Assembly: GCA_030608925.1 (NCBI GenBank)
Contig: JAUWDF010000007.1
Span: 1-13,663 of the forward strand
Source of the DNA: Candidatus Bathyarchaeota archaeon
Lineage (GTDB): Archaea > Thermoproteota > Bathyarchaeia > Bathyarchaeales > SOJC01
DNA: 13,663 nt
Direction of reading: 5' to 3'
How positions within the stretch are numbered: the first letter of the stretch is position 1; each line of letters starts with the position of its first letter. Of this stretch, positions 6,606 through 13,663 are shown one piece after another. Position numbers and translations under genes: made by a program. The notes below the pieces were generated by a model. That model was not told where the DNA came from. It saw only the letters and a program-made list of their open reading frames with translations, and did no database searches.

Positions 6606-7631
6606 TTATGGAGATTTGGGGAAAACTGTCTGAATTACTCTTCTCACATCTTGCTGGACTTCTGCATTATCACTTGTCAATGCCACTATGGTTTCTTCCG
6701 CGGCGACATTCGCTGTATTTCCATCGTAAACAAGAGTAGCCCAATTTATCAAGTCCCCTAGTGATGGTCCATAAGGGATATCTCCAGTCTTGTACTGTTT
6801 TCTCAATTCAGCACCAACTTGAACGATTTTTAAAGCCATCTCTTCATCAACTGAGCTCCTGTCCCGGAGCATTTTCACTTCTACCTCCGAAATCTTGTCC
6901 CCAACGCTTGTGTAATCGAAGTTTATCCACACAGCCATTCTCCTCCTCATGGCTGCGTTCAGAGGTTTAGTGCCCGCGAATTCTGCTGAGTACGGGTTCA
7001 TGCTGATAATCAAGTACCCGTATTTATGTCTCTTTACCACCTCATTGTCCTTCTCGTTCATCACCAAGTGACCTCGAGTGTCTAGAACGGGATTAAGTCT
7101 TGTGGCAACGTCTTGTTTCATCATGTTGGCTTCGTCAAGATACATTATTCCTCCTTTTCTCAACCATCTTGTAACCATTCCATCAATCCAGTTTTCTTTT
7201 CCTAGCCCGATGAAGCGTCCAATAAGATCATATGAGGAGGTTTGGAGCCCACAGTTAACTTCCCACACTGGAAGTCCACAAAGTTCCGCAACGAGATAGA
7301 CAATGTGGGTTTTCCCTGTGCCGGAGGGTCCTATGAGGGAGCATTGTTTGAAATAGTATAGGGCTCGGACGATGCGTTCCACGTAATGTTGTCCACTGTC
7401 AATGAATTCGGGGGTATTGCTTGGGATCATGGTTGCGAGATGTGCAAAGCTGAAGTTTGGATGAAGGTCATATTTCTGAATGTCGTATTTGTGATAGAGG
7501 GGAGATTGAGACATTTGACGTTCTTTGCTTAAGGACACCGTTACTTTGTAGTTGTCTCGACGTATGGAAGTGACTTTTTGTATTCTGCTCTCTTCTTCAG
7601 CCTGCTTTACGCCTTGGTGTCCATAACTCAA
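6606..7631 (-). CDS. MoxR-family AAA+ ATPase, CbbQ/NorQ/GvpN-like
   Basis: Cytoplasmic AAA+ ATPase expected to form a hexamer and remodel a client together with the VWA protein encoded just downstream. Walker A is GPSGTGKT (101-108), Walker B is IMYLDE (162-167), sensor 1 is Asn212 in SMNP, and arginine-finger candidates are in MRRRM (229-231). The runs TSSYDLIGRF (131-140), NWIDG (147-151) and LDTRGHL (183-189) match the CbbQ/NorQ pattern, while NTPEFIDS (72-79) resembles the GvpN start. At sensor 2, where related proteins usually have PS.R, this one has PSLG (289-292), so the usual arginine seems lost. The start is TTG at 7631 without a clear ribosome site; a TATA element 36-49 bases upstream fits a very short leader. 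An internal ATG (residue 40) also lacks a ribosome site. The first 45 residues are extra and charged. Confidence 0.92.
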   Translation of the reverse strand: MSYGHQGVKQAEEESRIQKVTSIRRDNYKVTVSLSKERQMSQSPLYHKYDIQKYDLHPNFSFAHLATMIPSNTPEFIDSGQHYVERIVRALYYFKQCSLIGPSGTGKTHIVYLVAELCGLPVWEVNCGLQTSSYDLIGRFIGLGKENWIDGMVTRWLRKGGIMYLDEANMMKQDVATRLNPVLDTRGHLVMNEKDNEVVKRHKYGYLIISMNPYSAEFAGTKPLNAAMRRRMAVWINFDYTSVGDKISEVEVKMLRDRSSVDEEMALKIVQVGAELRKQYKTGDIPYGPSLGDLINWATLVYDGNTANVAAEETIVALTSDNAEVQQDVRRVIQTVFPKSP

Positions 7632-7644
7632 AAGGTGTCGCCTA

Positions 7645-7680
7645 CTCTATATATAGAGAATCGAAAGAAAATATAAATAT
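7645..7680 (-). promoter_or_regulatory. MoxR-VWA promoter with TATA palindrome
   Basis: On the minus strand ATATTTATATTTTC (7680-7667) is a good TATA-like element. Its expected start site lies near 7645-7650, about 15 bases before the TTG. Exactly there is a perfect 14-base palindrome, CTCTATATATAGAG (7645-7658). A dimeric regulator bound to it would cover the start site. The palindrome's own TATATATA could also act as a second TATA element. Confidence 0.45.
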
Positions 7681-7827
7681 TACGTACTGCGACTTGCGAT
7701 ACGCTATTCTAATCAGAACACATCTACTCACAGTTTACCCCGGTCTTGAGGGACCTGTGTGTGGAGAGATGCAACATACAAGGGCTTTTAGCACGCGTTC
7801 ATTTAGAAAATAAAGGGGAATCACAGC

Positions 7828-8346
7828 ATGAGCCAGGACGCTACTCCACAGAAGATTGAAGCCGTTTTATCTATTGAGAAAGAGAAAAAGGAGACAAAGC
7901 AGGTTTTATCCTTGGAGGAACTAGTGGCTACACTCAGGACAGTGCAAGATGACATTGGCCAAATTTGCGAACTCACTTCTGAAGAAGGAAGTTTTGTAGA
8001 GGCTTTCTTTACATCATTATCGAAACTAATGACCCCCTTGACACCAACCCTTCCTGTCTCAACAATGATACTTGGAGAAGAAGAAAAGAACGCTGTTCAA
8101 GCCAACATTGATCCCGACGGTCACCTAATGGTTTTTTTCAGGGATGGAAGAGTGATACTTAAAAATCTAAAGGAAAAGGCAAATAGGGATTTGATGATAC
8201 GCGTTACTAAAGATGTATTACCAAAGTTCAAGCAACTCACAACTACTTACAGGCAGAAAATCGAATATAGAATAAACTTTTTATCGTCAGTAACAAGGGA
8301 ATTACAGAAAATATCTAACGCTTTCTCCAAAGCTACAAGTCAATAA
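7828..8346 (+). CDS. Unrecognised protein, paralogue of the 2784 gene
   Basis: No named family recognised. The 172 residues are cytosolic-looking. A charged N-terminus (1-30) is followed by helices (about 28-70), a beta hairpin around DGHLMVFFRDG (97-107) and two long C-terminal helices (about 115-165). Compared by eye, it shares the whole core of the 2784-3437 product. Matching elements are LPV/IPV before the hairpin, the DG turns, VLP/IFP, and YRxKIxxRIxxL/YKxKVxxRVxxL ending in EL. It lacks most of the disordered N-terminus of that protein. ATG is preceded by AAAGGGG (7812-7818) at normal spacing. It diverges from the MoxR-VWA operon across a 196-base spacer, which suggests joint control. 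A role as adaptor or structural partner of the AAA+ proteins is inferred from context only. Confidence 0.78.
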   Translation: MSQDATPQKIEAVLSIEKEKKETKQVLSLEELVATLRTVQDDIGQICELTSEEGSFVEAFFTSLSKLMTPLTPTLPVSTMILGEEEKNAVQANIDPDGHLMVFFRDGRVILKNLKEKANRDLMIRVTKDVLPKFKQLTTTYRQKIEYRINFLSSVTRELQKISNAFSKATSQ

Positions 8347-8383
8347 GACAATAATTCTACGCGCGCCTGATTCTTCTCGGTGT

Positions 8384-8977
8384 CTACTTCAATCCAAGCT
8401 TCTTGTTTTGCTCAAGAAGTTTGACAGCTTCATGGATCCGTCTTTTCCGGGTCTCTTCCCTCTTTGCACTACTAATCCATCCTATGAAGTGTCTTCGGTA
8501 AGTGGGTGCCAGATTGTTGAAGTTCTCTCGAGCCTTCTCATTTTCCGCTAAAACTTCTTCAAAATATGATGGAACTTCAAGTTCTTCTCTACGGGCGCGT
8601 ATCAGGGAGGACTTGAACCATTCTCCGTTTTCTTTTGCTTCTCGTATTCTTGCTAACCCTGTTTCTGTCATCTTTCCTGCGTCTATCATTTTCTTGGCTC
8701 TTTTCTTGTTTAATTCCGACCATTTGCTTCTGCTTTTCCGAGGGGTGAATTTTCGAGTAAATTTTTCATCGTCAATTTTTTTCACAATGCTGTCGATCCA
8801 TCCAAAACACAATGCTTCTTCAACAGAAGCGTCATAGGATATTCCAGGTTTTCCAGTGTGTTTCCTGTAAAAAATCATCCAGATTTCTTTCTTAACATCA
8901 TGGTTTTTTCTGAGCCACGTACGCCAGTCACGTCTACTAGTAATATGTTGGGTTTCTGTTAGTTCCACTTGAATCAC
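8384..8977 (-). CDS. YdeI/OmpD-associated (OmdA) family protein
   Basis: Matches the YdeI/OmpD-associated family, found widely in bacteria and archaea and often annotated as bacteriocin-protection protein. The biochemical activity is not established. Visible signatures are EALCFGWIDS (54-63), RKFTPRKSRSKWSELN (75-90) with NKKRAKKMI after it, and the C-terminal YRRHFIGWISSAKREETRKR (160-179), typical of the OmdA domain. The 197-residue length is normal. There is no signal peptide or membrane helix. The start is GTG, nine bases after the stop of the upstream TIM-barrel gene, with no clear ribosome site, so translation may be coupled. It converges with the 7828 gene across 37 bases and appears unrelated to the AAA+ cluster. 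Confidence 0.85.
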   Translation of the reverse strand: MIQVELTETQHITSRRDWRTWLRKNHDVKKEIWMIFYRKHTGKPGISYDASVEEALCFGWIDSIVKKIDDEKFTRKFTPRKSRSKWSELNKKRAKKMIDAGKMTETGLARIREAKENGEWFKSSLIRARREELEVPSYFEEVLAENEKARENFNNLAPTYRRHFIGWISSAKREETRKRRIHEAVKLLEQNKKLGLK

Positions 8978-8986
8978 GTCAATACA

Positions 8987-9934
8987 TTATGCGGGTGTGC
9001 CTTTTCTAAATGTGAGTTCAGCGGCTTTCAAGTTTTCTTTCAGCTCTGGAATTGAGCTAACTCCTATCATGCAGCCATCGATGGGATGCTTGAGGAGGTA
9101 TTTGAAGGCTCTTCGTGGCTTCACTCTTCCTCCAGCCAAGGGTTTGATAGCATAGACTGATTTTCTTATCGTGTTAACAGCTTTCTCTGCTGATTGTTTT
9201 GTTGGGAACATCATTACACCTAGCGGATTGAGAGGTGTCACATAACCTTCAAAGTCTTGAAGTCTGTCCTTTAGCAGAGGAATCGTCATGCCTGCATGAT
9301 GAACGCCAAGAAGAACTTTCTTAAAGCCATAAGCCTTTGCCCTCTCTACAAGTTCTCCAATAAGATCAAAACGTTCAGTCATCGCGAGAAAGTCTATTTC
9401 AGAACCAAATTCGATGTGGCTGGTTGGAAATTCTGTGAAAAACTGTAAGTTCTTGTTTATTCGTTCCCAATCAATCACCAGTTCTCTGAAATCCTCTTTA
9501 CTGTATGGTTTACTCGCTATTAGTCTGTTTTTCCAGTCTTCTCTAAAGTTCATGATTGGGTCCTCAATGATGAGGGTCTTCGTTTCTTGGTAGAGTTGAC
9601 TTTCAATGTCCAAGTAGGTTGCCCATCGTCCATAGGGATCAATTTTTTTGGTTCCAATGCTTAATGGGATCCCTACGCATGGAAAGATCTCAAGACTGTG
9701 TCCTTCACTAATCGTGAGTTGTAGGGCTTGCAGATGAATAGGGGAAAGAGGTGAAGAATCAGGGGTGGCTGCAGCGAACTTAGTTAAACCAAATTTTACT
9801 GCTGCTTTGATCATCTTCTCAATTTCGGAAATTTTAGAGAAACGTTTCCGATATTCTTCATCCTTTTGACTGTTTTGGTAAGATATCCCTATGAAAGGCA
9901 TGTGTCCCAAAATCAAATCTTGAGTGGAATTCAT
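8987..9934 (-). CDS. Aldo/keto-reductase-like TIM-barrel protein
   Basis: The C-terminal half reads like the end of an aldo/keto reductase barrel. It has VHHAG (211-215), IKPLAGGR (263-270) and IGVSSIPELKENL (290-302), the last resembling the family's cofactor-phosphate-binding segment. The N-terminal half does not show the expected catalytic Asp-Tyr-Lys-His pattern. Where iDTA...Y would stand there is FAAATPDSS (53-61). It may be a non-redox or otherwise altered member of the fold. The 315 residues match the usual barrel length. The start is ATG with GGAAAG upstream. It is encoded ahead of the YdeI-like gene in an apparent operon and 64 bases after the zinc-ribbon gene. The substrate is unknown. 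Confidence 0.65.
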   Translation of the reverse strand: MNSTQDLILGHMPFIGISYQNSQKDEEYRKRFSKISEIEKMIKAAVKFGLTKFAAATPDSSPLSPIHLQALQLTISEGHSLEIFPCVGIPLSIGTKKIDPYGRWATYLDIESQLYQETKTLIIEDPIMNFREDWKNRLIASKPYSKEDFRELVIDWERINKNLQFFTEFPTSHIEFGSEIDFLAMTERFDLIGELVERAKAYGFKKVLLGVHHAGMTIPLLKDRLQDFEGYVTPLNPLGVMMFPTKQSAEKAVNTIRKSVYAIKPLAGGRVKPRRAFKYLLKHPIDGCMIGVSSIPELKENLKAAELTFRKGTPA

Positions 9935-9998
9935 AATCTTTCCAGCAAATACTCTCCCTAGGCTTTGAGCGGGTACACTAATCTATTATCTTTTGATG

Positions 9999-10208
9999 TC
10001 AGGCTTCATTTTGTATGCTACTAGCCTTTTTTTGGGGTGCCGTTTTTTGTTTAGTTCCACAGCACCTGCACATTATGTAGCCCTCTTTCAATTTAGCTTC
10101 AATGAAGTTTCTGCACTCTTCTTTTTTGAGAAACAGGGGTTGACCACAGCTCTCGCATAATGATTTCTTCAATGCAGTCACACTTATTGAATTCAGGCGA
10201 CGACTCAT
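9999..10208 (-). CDS. Small zinc-ribbon protein
   Basis: A 69-residue basic protein with two cysteine knuckles, CESCG (Cys18, Cys21) and CRCCG (Cys47, Cys50), spaced as in a zinc ribbon. Extra cysteines lie at 32 and 49. The ends are Lys/Arg-rich and low in complexity. Such mini-proteins often bind nucleic acid or act as small transcription or translation factors, but no specific family is recognised. The ATG has no Shine-Dalgarno, so the message may be leaderless; CTAAAATC about 30 bases upstream could be the TATA element. It lies upstream of the TIM-barrel gene on the same strand. Confidence 0.65.
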   Translation of the reverse strand: MSRRLNSISVTALKKSLCESCGQPLFLKKEECRNFIEAKLKEGYIMCRCCGTKQKTAPQKKASSIQNEA

Positions 10209-10384
10209 TAAGATTGCGGGAACTTAGCAGGATGATTTTAGTAGATTACGCGGGCGCGTGTTTTCCACATGTGCGTTGCCTTCTATAGGCTGCATTGACC
10301 TTTGTGACTCTCTGAGTTTAGTTTCCTAAACTTGGCGAAGTGAATATATTTAGGTGAAGGATAGTTTCTGAGAATCTTGATAGG

Positions 10385-11638
10385 TTGTTGAGACTGTTGG
10401 CTGGTCTTCTGACAAGGATTAGGGCTGAGTTCTCGTTTATGCGAGGGAACTTGCTTACTCTTATTGTCAGTTGGCTCTTTGTCTTCTTCACGTTCTCCAT
10501 GACTTTCTCTTTTGAATCTCCTTTTTTCAGAGAGCTGGGAGCACCTCCTGTGGTCATTGGTCTAATGGGTTCCGTGGGAGCCATGGTTTTAGGATTGGTT
10601 CGGATCCCTGGGGCTGTCATTGCTGACAAGTATGGTCGAAGACAAATTATTGTGATGATGACCTTTGTCATCGCATTTTCCTTCTTATTCTACATATTCG
10701 CTCCTGACTGGAGGTTTATCTTAATGGGAATGGTGATATCCAACCTCAGCTTGATATACCAGCCTGCTCTTGATGCCATACTTGCGGATTCTGTTCCTTC
10801 GGAAAAGCGGGGGATGGGATATGCTGCAGTTAACGTGATCCCCAACATACCGACCATAGCAGCCCCCGCTTTCGCTGGCTACCTTGTTACCTCGTATGGT
10901 CTTGTTCCAGGGATGCGGCTTGTTTACACAGTGGTGTTTTTCTGTATGATGATTGCTGCGTTTATTAGACTGTTTTTCCTTCGAGAAACTCTGGAGAAAC
11001 CTCAGCGAATCAAGCTTGATTCAATGAAGATGGCCTTCAAGGACTCCTTCAGTGCAATAAGAGAAGCTTGGAGGGACATGCCTAGGACCCTGAGATTCGT
11101 AACAGTAGCATTTCTGGTGAGCGCTTTTGAGGAGCCCATGTTTAGGATGTTCACATCTCTATATGTTCTGGACGTTGTTGGGGTTGGAAAGATGGAATGG
11201 GGCATCATAAATACTGCTTGGGTTGCTACTACGATCATTTTGGGATTCCCCTTTGGTAAAGTGGTGGATAAAATTGGCAGGAGGAAATCCATACTTATTG
11301 CCTACTCTATTTTCATACCTTCTACAATCCTTTTTGTGCTAGCTCGGAGTTTCACACATCTACTTGTTGTCCACTTGCTCTTTGGAGTTGGAGGATGTTT
11401 AATCATGCCAGCCTACAATGCCTTGCTAGCTGATCTGATTCCAAAAGAGAAGAGGGGTAGAATTATGGGAACAATCGTCACCTTGAACATATTAGCTACA
11501 GTTCCTTCATCAGCGTTAGGTGGACTACTCTATGGTGCTTCTCCAGTCTACCCATTTCTCCTAAGTATAGCCCTGGGCGCTACAGTAAGTCTGATTATAC
11601 TTTTTGCTGTGAGAGAGCCGAAAATCAAAGAAAAGTAG
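10385..11638 (+). CDS. Major facilitator superfamily transporter
   Basis: Inner-membrane transporter with the 12-helix MFS layout. The first half is residues 22-200 and the second half 236-410, joined by a charged cytoplasmic loop (201-235). Both halves carry the loop 2-3 motif A: ADKYGRR (80-86) and VDKIGRR (294-300). The paired P..KRG motifs (PSEKRGMG, PKEKRGRIMG) also repeat between halves. The 417-residue length is normal. The start is uncertain. TTG at 10385 has only a weak AGG nearby, while an in-frame ATG at 10439 (residue 19) would still include the first helix. The substrate cannot be told from sequence; drug efflux or sugar/organic-acid export are typical of this type. No linked gene indicates a pathway. 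Confidence 0.9.
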   Translation: MLRLLAGLLTRIRAEFSFMRGNLLTLIVSWLFVFFTFSMTFSFESPFFRELGAPPVVIGLMGSVGAMVLGLVRIPGAVIADKYGRRQIIVMMTFVIAFSFLFYIFAPDWRFILMGMVISNLSLIYQPALDAILADSVPSEKRGMGYAAVNVIPNIPTIAAPAFAGYLVTSYGLVPGMRLVYTVVFFCMMIAAFIRLFFLRETLEKPQRIKLDSMKMAFKDSFSAIREAWRDMPRTLRFVTVAFLVSAFEEPMFRMFTSLYVLDVVGVGKMEWGIINTAWVATTIILGFPFGKVVDKIGRRKSILIAYSIFIPSTILFVLARSFTHLLVVHLLFGVGGCLIMPAYNALLADLIPKEKRGRIMGTIVTLNILATVPSSALGGLLYGASPVYPFLLSIALGATVSLIILFAVREPKIKEK

Positions 11639-11719
11639 TTCAAATCCAAGCAGCTTCAACACTGAACCATCACAATGTTCTTCTTTCAACTAAGGTTTGA
11701 GCGTTTCTGGTTTGGATGG

Positions 11720-11727
11720 ATTTAAAT
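11720..11727 (+). promoter_or_regulatory. TATA-like element for the small membrane protein gene
   Basis: ATTTAAAT lies about 40 bases upstream of the ATG at 11766. It would give a start site near 11750 and a short leader. Confidence 0.4.
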
Positions 11728-11765
11728 TCAGAAAGGTTGAAAAGGGGTTCTAAAGTGGAAATGTT

Positions 11766-12119
11766 ATGAACAATGGAGCACATAAAGCAACAGCAGGGTT
11801 CATCGTATCTCTCATCGCAGGCTTTCTCATACTAATAAGTGCAGTTCTCTTCGCCTTTTTGGCGGGATTCATCGAGGCACTTGGGGGCATCATTCCCAGT
11901 TTCATCACAGATCTTTTCACGGGATTAGCAGCCATTGGCGTGATATTCGCAATCGTGGTCATCATCGGTGCGATTCTCATATACATCCCTGGATACGAAA
12001 CTATCGGCGGCATTCTAGTGATTATCTTCTCAATTCTTAGCATCATCACAACCGGTGGCTTCTTCATAGGATTAATCTTGGGGATAATCGGTGGAGCCTT
12101 AGGCTTAGCTAAAAAGTAG
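11766..12119 (+). CDS. Small four-helix membrane protein
   Basis: A 117-residue, very hydrophobic protein with four likely membrane helices (about 10-36, 52-74, 78-96 and 98-115), glycine-rich turns and a short basic tail, GLAKK. Small archaeal membrane proteins of this make-up are common and mostly unnamed; I do not recognise a specific family or function. The ATG is preceded by a weak GTGGA, and a TATA-like element lies at 11720-11727. It stands alone between the transporter and the convergent surface-protein gene and is followed directly by an oligo-T terminator. Confidence 0.7.
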   Translation: MNNGAHKATAGFIVSLIAGFLILISAVLFAFLAGFIEALGGIIPSFITDLFTGLAAIGVIFAIVVIIGAILIYIPGYETIGGILVIIFSILSIITTGGFFIGLILGIIGGALGLAKK

Positions 12120-12127
12120 CACCCCTC

Positions 12128-12135
12128 TTTTTTTT
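12128..12135 (+). terminator. Oligo-T terminator
   Basis: A run of eight Ts nine bases after the stop codon of the small membrane protein gene, with no strong stem before it. This fits archaeal U-tract termination. Confidence 0.6.
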
Positions 12136-12179
12136 CAATCAAAGCTAGGGTCGGGATAAGTTATCTGCAAGTGTGCGGA

Positions 12180-13663
12180 TTACCAGCTTTCACCATAATG
12201 CCCGGCTGCAAGAACTATGTCAAAAATGTCAATGTATCCGTCGCAATTCAGGTCACAGTTTGGGTTGAATTGGGGATCTAATTCATCTAACCCGTAGAAT
12301 AAGGCTACTAAAACTATGTCGAAAATGTCCACATCTCTGTCGCCATCAGCATCTCCCGGTATTGTTACAAGAACCCAGCTATCAATCAACAGGTTGTCCA
12401 CGGTATCAGTTTCTCCCGGAACAAAGTCCACTGTTACACTTAGGGTGTAGTTTCCTTTAGGGAAACTTGTGGTGTTCCATAGAAGGGTCACATAAGAGTA
12501 GTTTCCGCTAGCAAGTAAGATGGTTTGAGTTTGGATTACAGTTGCGTTGGCGTAAGCAGTTATGTTGAGAGTTTCTGTGTAGTCGCCTTGGTTTTCAACA
12601 GTTACATTTAGGATAACTGAAAATCCTGTTCCAATCAGGTTCTTAGATGCTGTAACAGCCAGGACTGCTACGTCTCGGCGTAGAACTATTTGAGTTGATG
12701 TTGCATTGTCCATGGCGCCATCATCATCTACGACTGTCAAGGTGACTGTATAATTCCCCTCGGCAGCGTAAGCATGTTCCACTACAGAGCTGGAAGCATT
12801 GACATTGTCGCCGAAATCCCAGAGGTAAGCAGTAATTATGCCATCAGGATCATAGCTTTGTGTTGCATTGAACACAATTGACTGGCTAGGATAGGTTGTT
12901 TCAGATGACACAGTGAAGATGGCTATCGGGGAGCGATTCAAAATTGTCTTCGTGGAGGAGGTGGAGTTGGTTGCTCCATCATCATCTGTTACAGTTAGAC
13001 TGACCAAGTAGCTGCCATTGTCTATGTATGCATGTTCGACGATTGGACCCGTCGCGTTTGTTCCATCCCCGAAGTTCCAGTAATAATCCACGATGATTCC
13101 ATCTGAATCATGGCTTCCGCTAGCGTTAAAGACGATGATTTCACTGGTGTAGACGGTTTCCGCAGATGAAGTGAACTCCGCTACCGGGGGCATGTTGATA
13201 TACATATAGGACCAAACTTCTTTGCGTGCATTCGTCACATTTTGGGCAACAAAGTTGAGTAGAATCTGGTTCTGATACGATTGGGGTATTATAATGTCCC
13301 CGTCAATCAGTGTGAAGTCGTCATTCAATCTGATAATTCTCTGGCTAGGCTTCCAACCTGTGGAGTTTCTTGTTTGTAGCCAGCCGCTTTTATCTTCCAG
13401 TGTCCACCAATGCACATAAACCTCTTCTGCAGCGGGGTTCCAACCAATGACGGGCCATGAATAAGCAGTGCTTTTCAAAACTTCAGACGTAAGGTGGGTG
13501 GTTACTAACTCGTCCTTTATCTCCCAGTTTCCCGTAGTGGAGTTGCGAAAACTGTATTCTACTCTGTCGCTGGTTCTCCGGTACACAAGATGAATATTCC
13601 CAAAGCTGCCAGTAACCGCGCTGAACAGGTAGTTGCTCTCTGTCTTGTAGTTGGAGGCGTTCT
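12180..13663 (-). CDS. Secreted PKD-PKD-CARDB-dockerin protein, 5' end missing
   Basis: C-terminal 493 residues of a larger surface or secreted protein. The frame is open to the right edge, so GTG at 13586 is not the real start. Using the visible residues, an N-terminal beta-rich part (1-155) has W/G-rich repeats such as GNWEIKDEL and is possibly propeller-like. PKD domain 1 (159-242) has YYWNFGDGT and PKD domain 2 (244-329) has YLWDFGDN. A CARDB-like domain covers 330-430. A pair of dockerin-type calcium-binding repeats (436-491) contains GDADGDRDVDIFDIVL and CDLNCDGYIDIFDIVL. Many N-x-S/T sequons suggest archaeal N-glycosylation. The signal peptide would lie outside the window. The dockerin may bind a cohesin-bearing partner at the cell surface. 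The gene ends 60 bases from the convergent membrane-protein gene. Confidence 0.9.
   Translation of the reverse strand, partial: NASNYKTESNYLFSAVTGSFGNIHLVYRRTSDRVEYSFRNSTTGNWEIKDELVTTHLTSEVLKSTAYSWPVIGWNPAAEEVYVHWWTLEDKSGWLQTRNSTGWKPSQRIIRLNDDFTLIDGDIIIPQSYQNQILLNFVAQNVTNARKEVWSYMYINMPPVAEFTSSAETVYTSEIIVFNASGSHDSDGIIVDYYWNFGDGTNATGPIVEHAYIDNGSYLVSLTVTDDDGATNSTSSTKTILNRSPIAIFTVSSETTYPSQSIVFNATQSYDPDGIITAYLWDFGDNVNASSSVVEHAYAAEGNYTVTLTVVDDDGAMDNATSTQIVLRRDVAVLAVTASKNLIGTGFSVILNVTVENQGDYTETLNITAYANATVIQTQTILLASGNYSYVTLLWNTTSFPKGNYTLSVTVDFVPGETDTVDNLLIDSWVLVTIPGDADGDRDVDIFDIVLVALFYGLDELDPQFNPNCDLNCDGYIDIFDIVLAAGHYGESW

Noticed and set aside
4853..7631. Gas-vesicle cluster, because the MoxR resembles GvpN
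   Set aside because: No GvpA-like small hydrophobic protein and no recognisable GvpF/L, GvpK or GvpO is present, and the VWA partner fits CbbO/NorD better.
404..8346. Rubisco- or nitric-oxide-reductase-activation operon
   Set aside because: No Rubisco or NorB/NorC subunit lies in the window; only the ATPase-VWA half matches.
10209..10384. Possible small RNA or gene in the spacer before the transporter
   Set aside because: No convincing ORF, tRNA-like fold or terminator; only a short GC-rich palindrome near 10246-10257.
11750..12142. 130-codon minus-strand ORF opposite the small membrane protein
   Set aside because: It is rich in Met and Pro because it is antisense to codons for hydrophobic residues; the plus-strand frame has clear membrane helices.
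12210..12335. Near-identical short DNA repeats (ACTATGTC.AAAATGTC)
   Set aside because: They encode the two dockerin calcium-binding repeats and are explained by the protein.

Overview
The window looks archaeal and comes from an AT-leaning genome. The evidence is a membrane-anchored LonB-type protease, TATA-like promoter elements with short leaders, frequent GTG/TTG starts, oligo-T termination, and a PKD-CARDB-dockerin surface protein of the kind common in uncultured archaea. I would guess a Bathyarchaeia-like or Asgard-like lineage. That placement is inference; no rRNA or tRNA is present to fix it.

The left two thirds (about 1-8350) is a compact and unusual cluster. A partial gene leaves the left edge on the minus strand. 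Diverging from it is a LonB-like AAA+ Ser/Lys protease (404-2617). Three small unrecognised plus-strand genes follow: a coiled-coil/beta-hairpin protein (2784-3437), a coiled-coil protein with a Lys/Gly-rich linker (3470-4012), and a protein with a SecB-like strand/helix pattern and a disordered acidic tail (4295-4843). Tail-to-tail with the last of these is a minus-strand operon of a CbbQ/NorQ/GvpN-type MoxR AAA+ ATPase (6606-7631) followed by its CbbO/NorD-like von Willebrand A partner (4853-6571). Diverging from the MoxR gene is 7828-8346. By eye this is a divergent paralogue of the 2784 gene, so two copies of one unrecognised family bracket the cluster.

Together these genes provide a membrane AAA+ protease, a MoxR-VWA remodelling pair, a possible holdase-like chaperone and two related adaptor-like proteins. 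No Rubisco, nitric oxide reductase, cobaltochelatase or gas-vesicle structural gene is present that would explain the MoxR-VWA pair. My main hypothesis is an undescribed archaeal protein-remodelling or quality-control module. Its target is unknown.

The right third looks like ordinary genome: a minus-strand group of a YdeI/OmdA-family protein, an aldo/keto-reductase-like TIM barrel and a small zinc-ribbon protein; then an MFS transporter and a small four-helix membrane protein on the plus strand; then the C-terminal part of a secreted PKD-PKD-CARDB-dockerin protein running off the right edge. No CRISPR array, transposase, tRNA or rRNA was seen.
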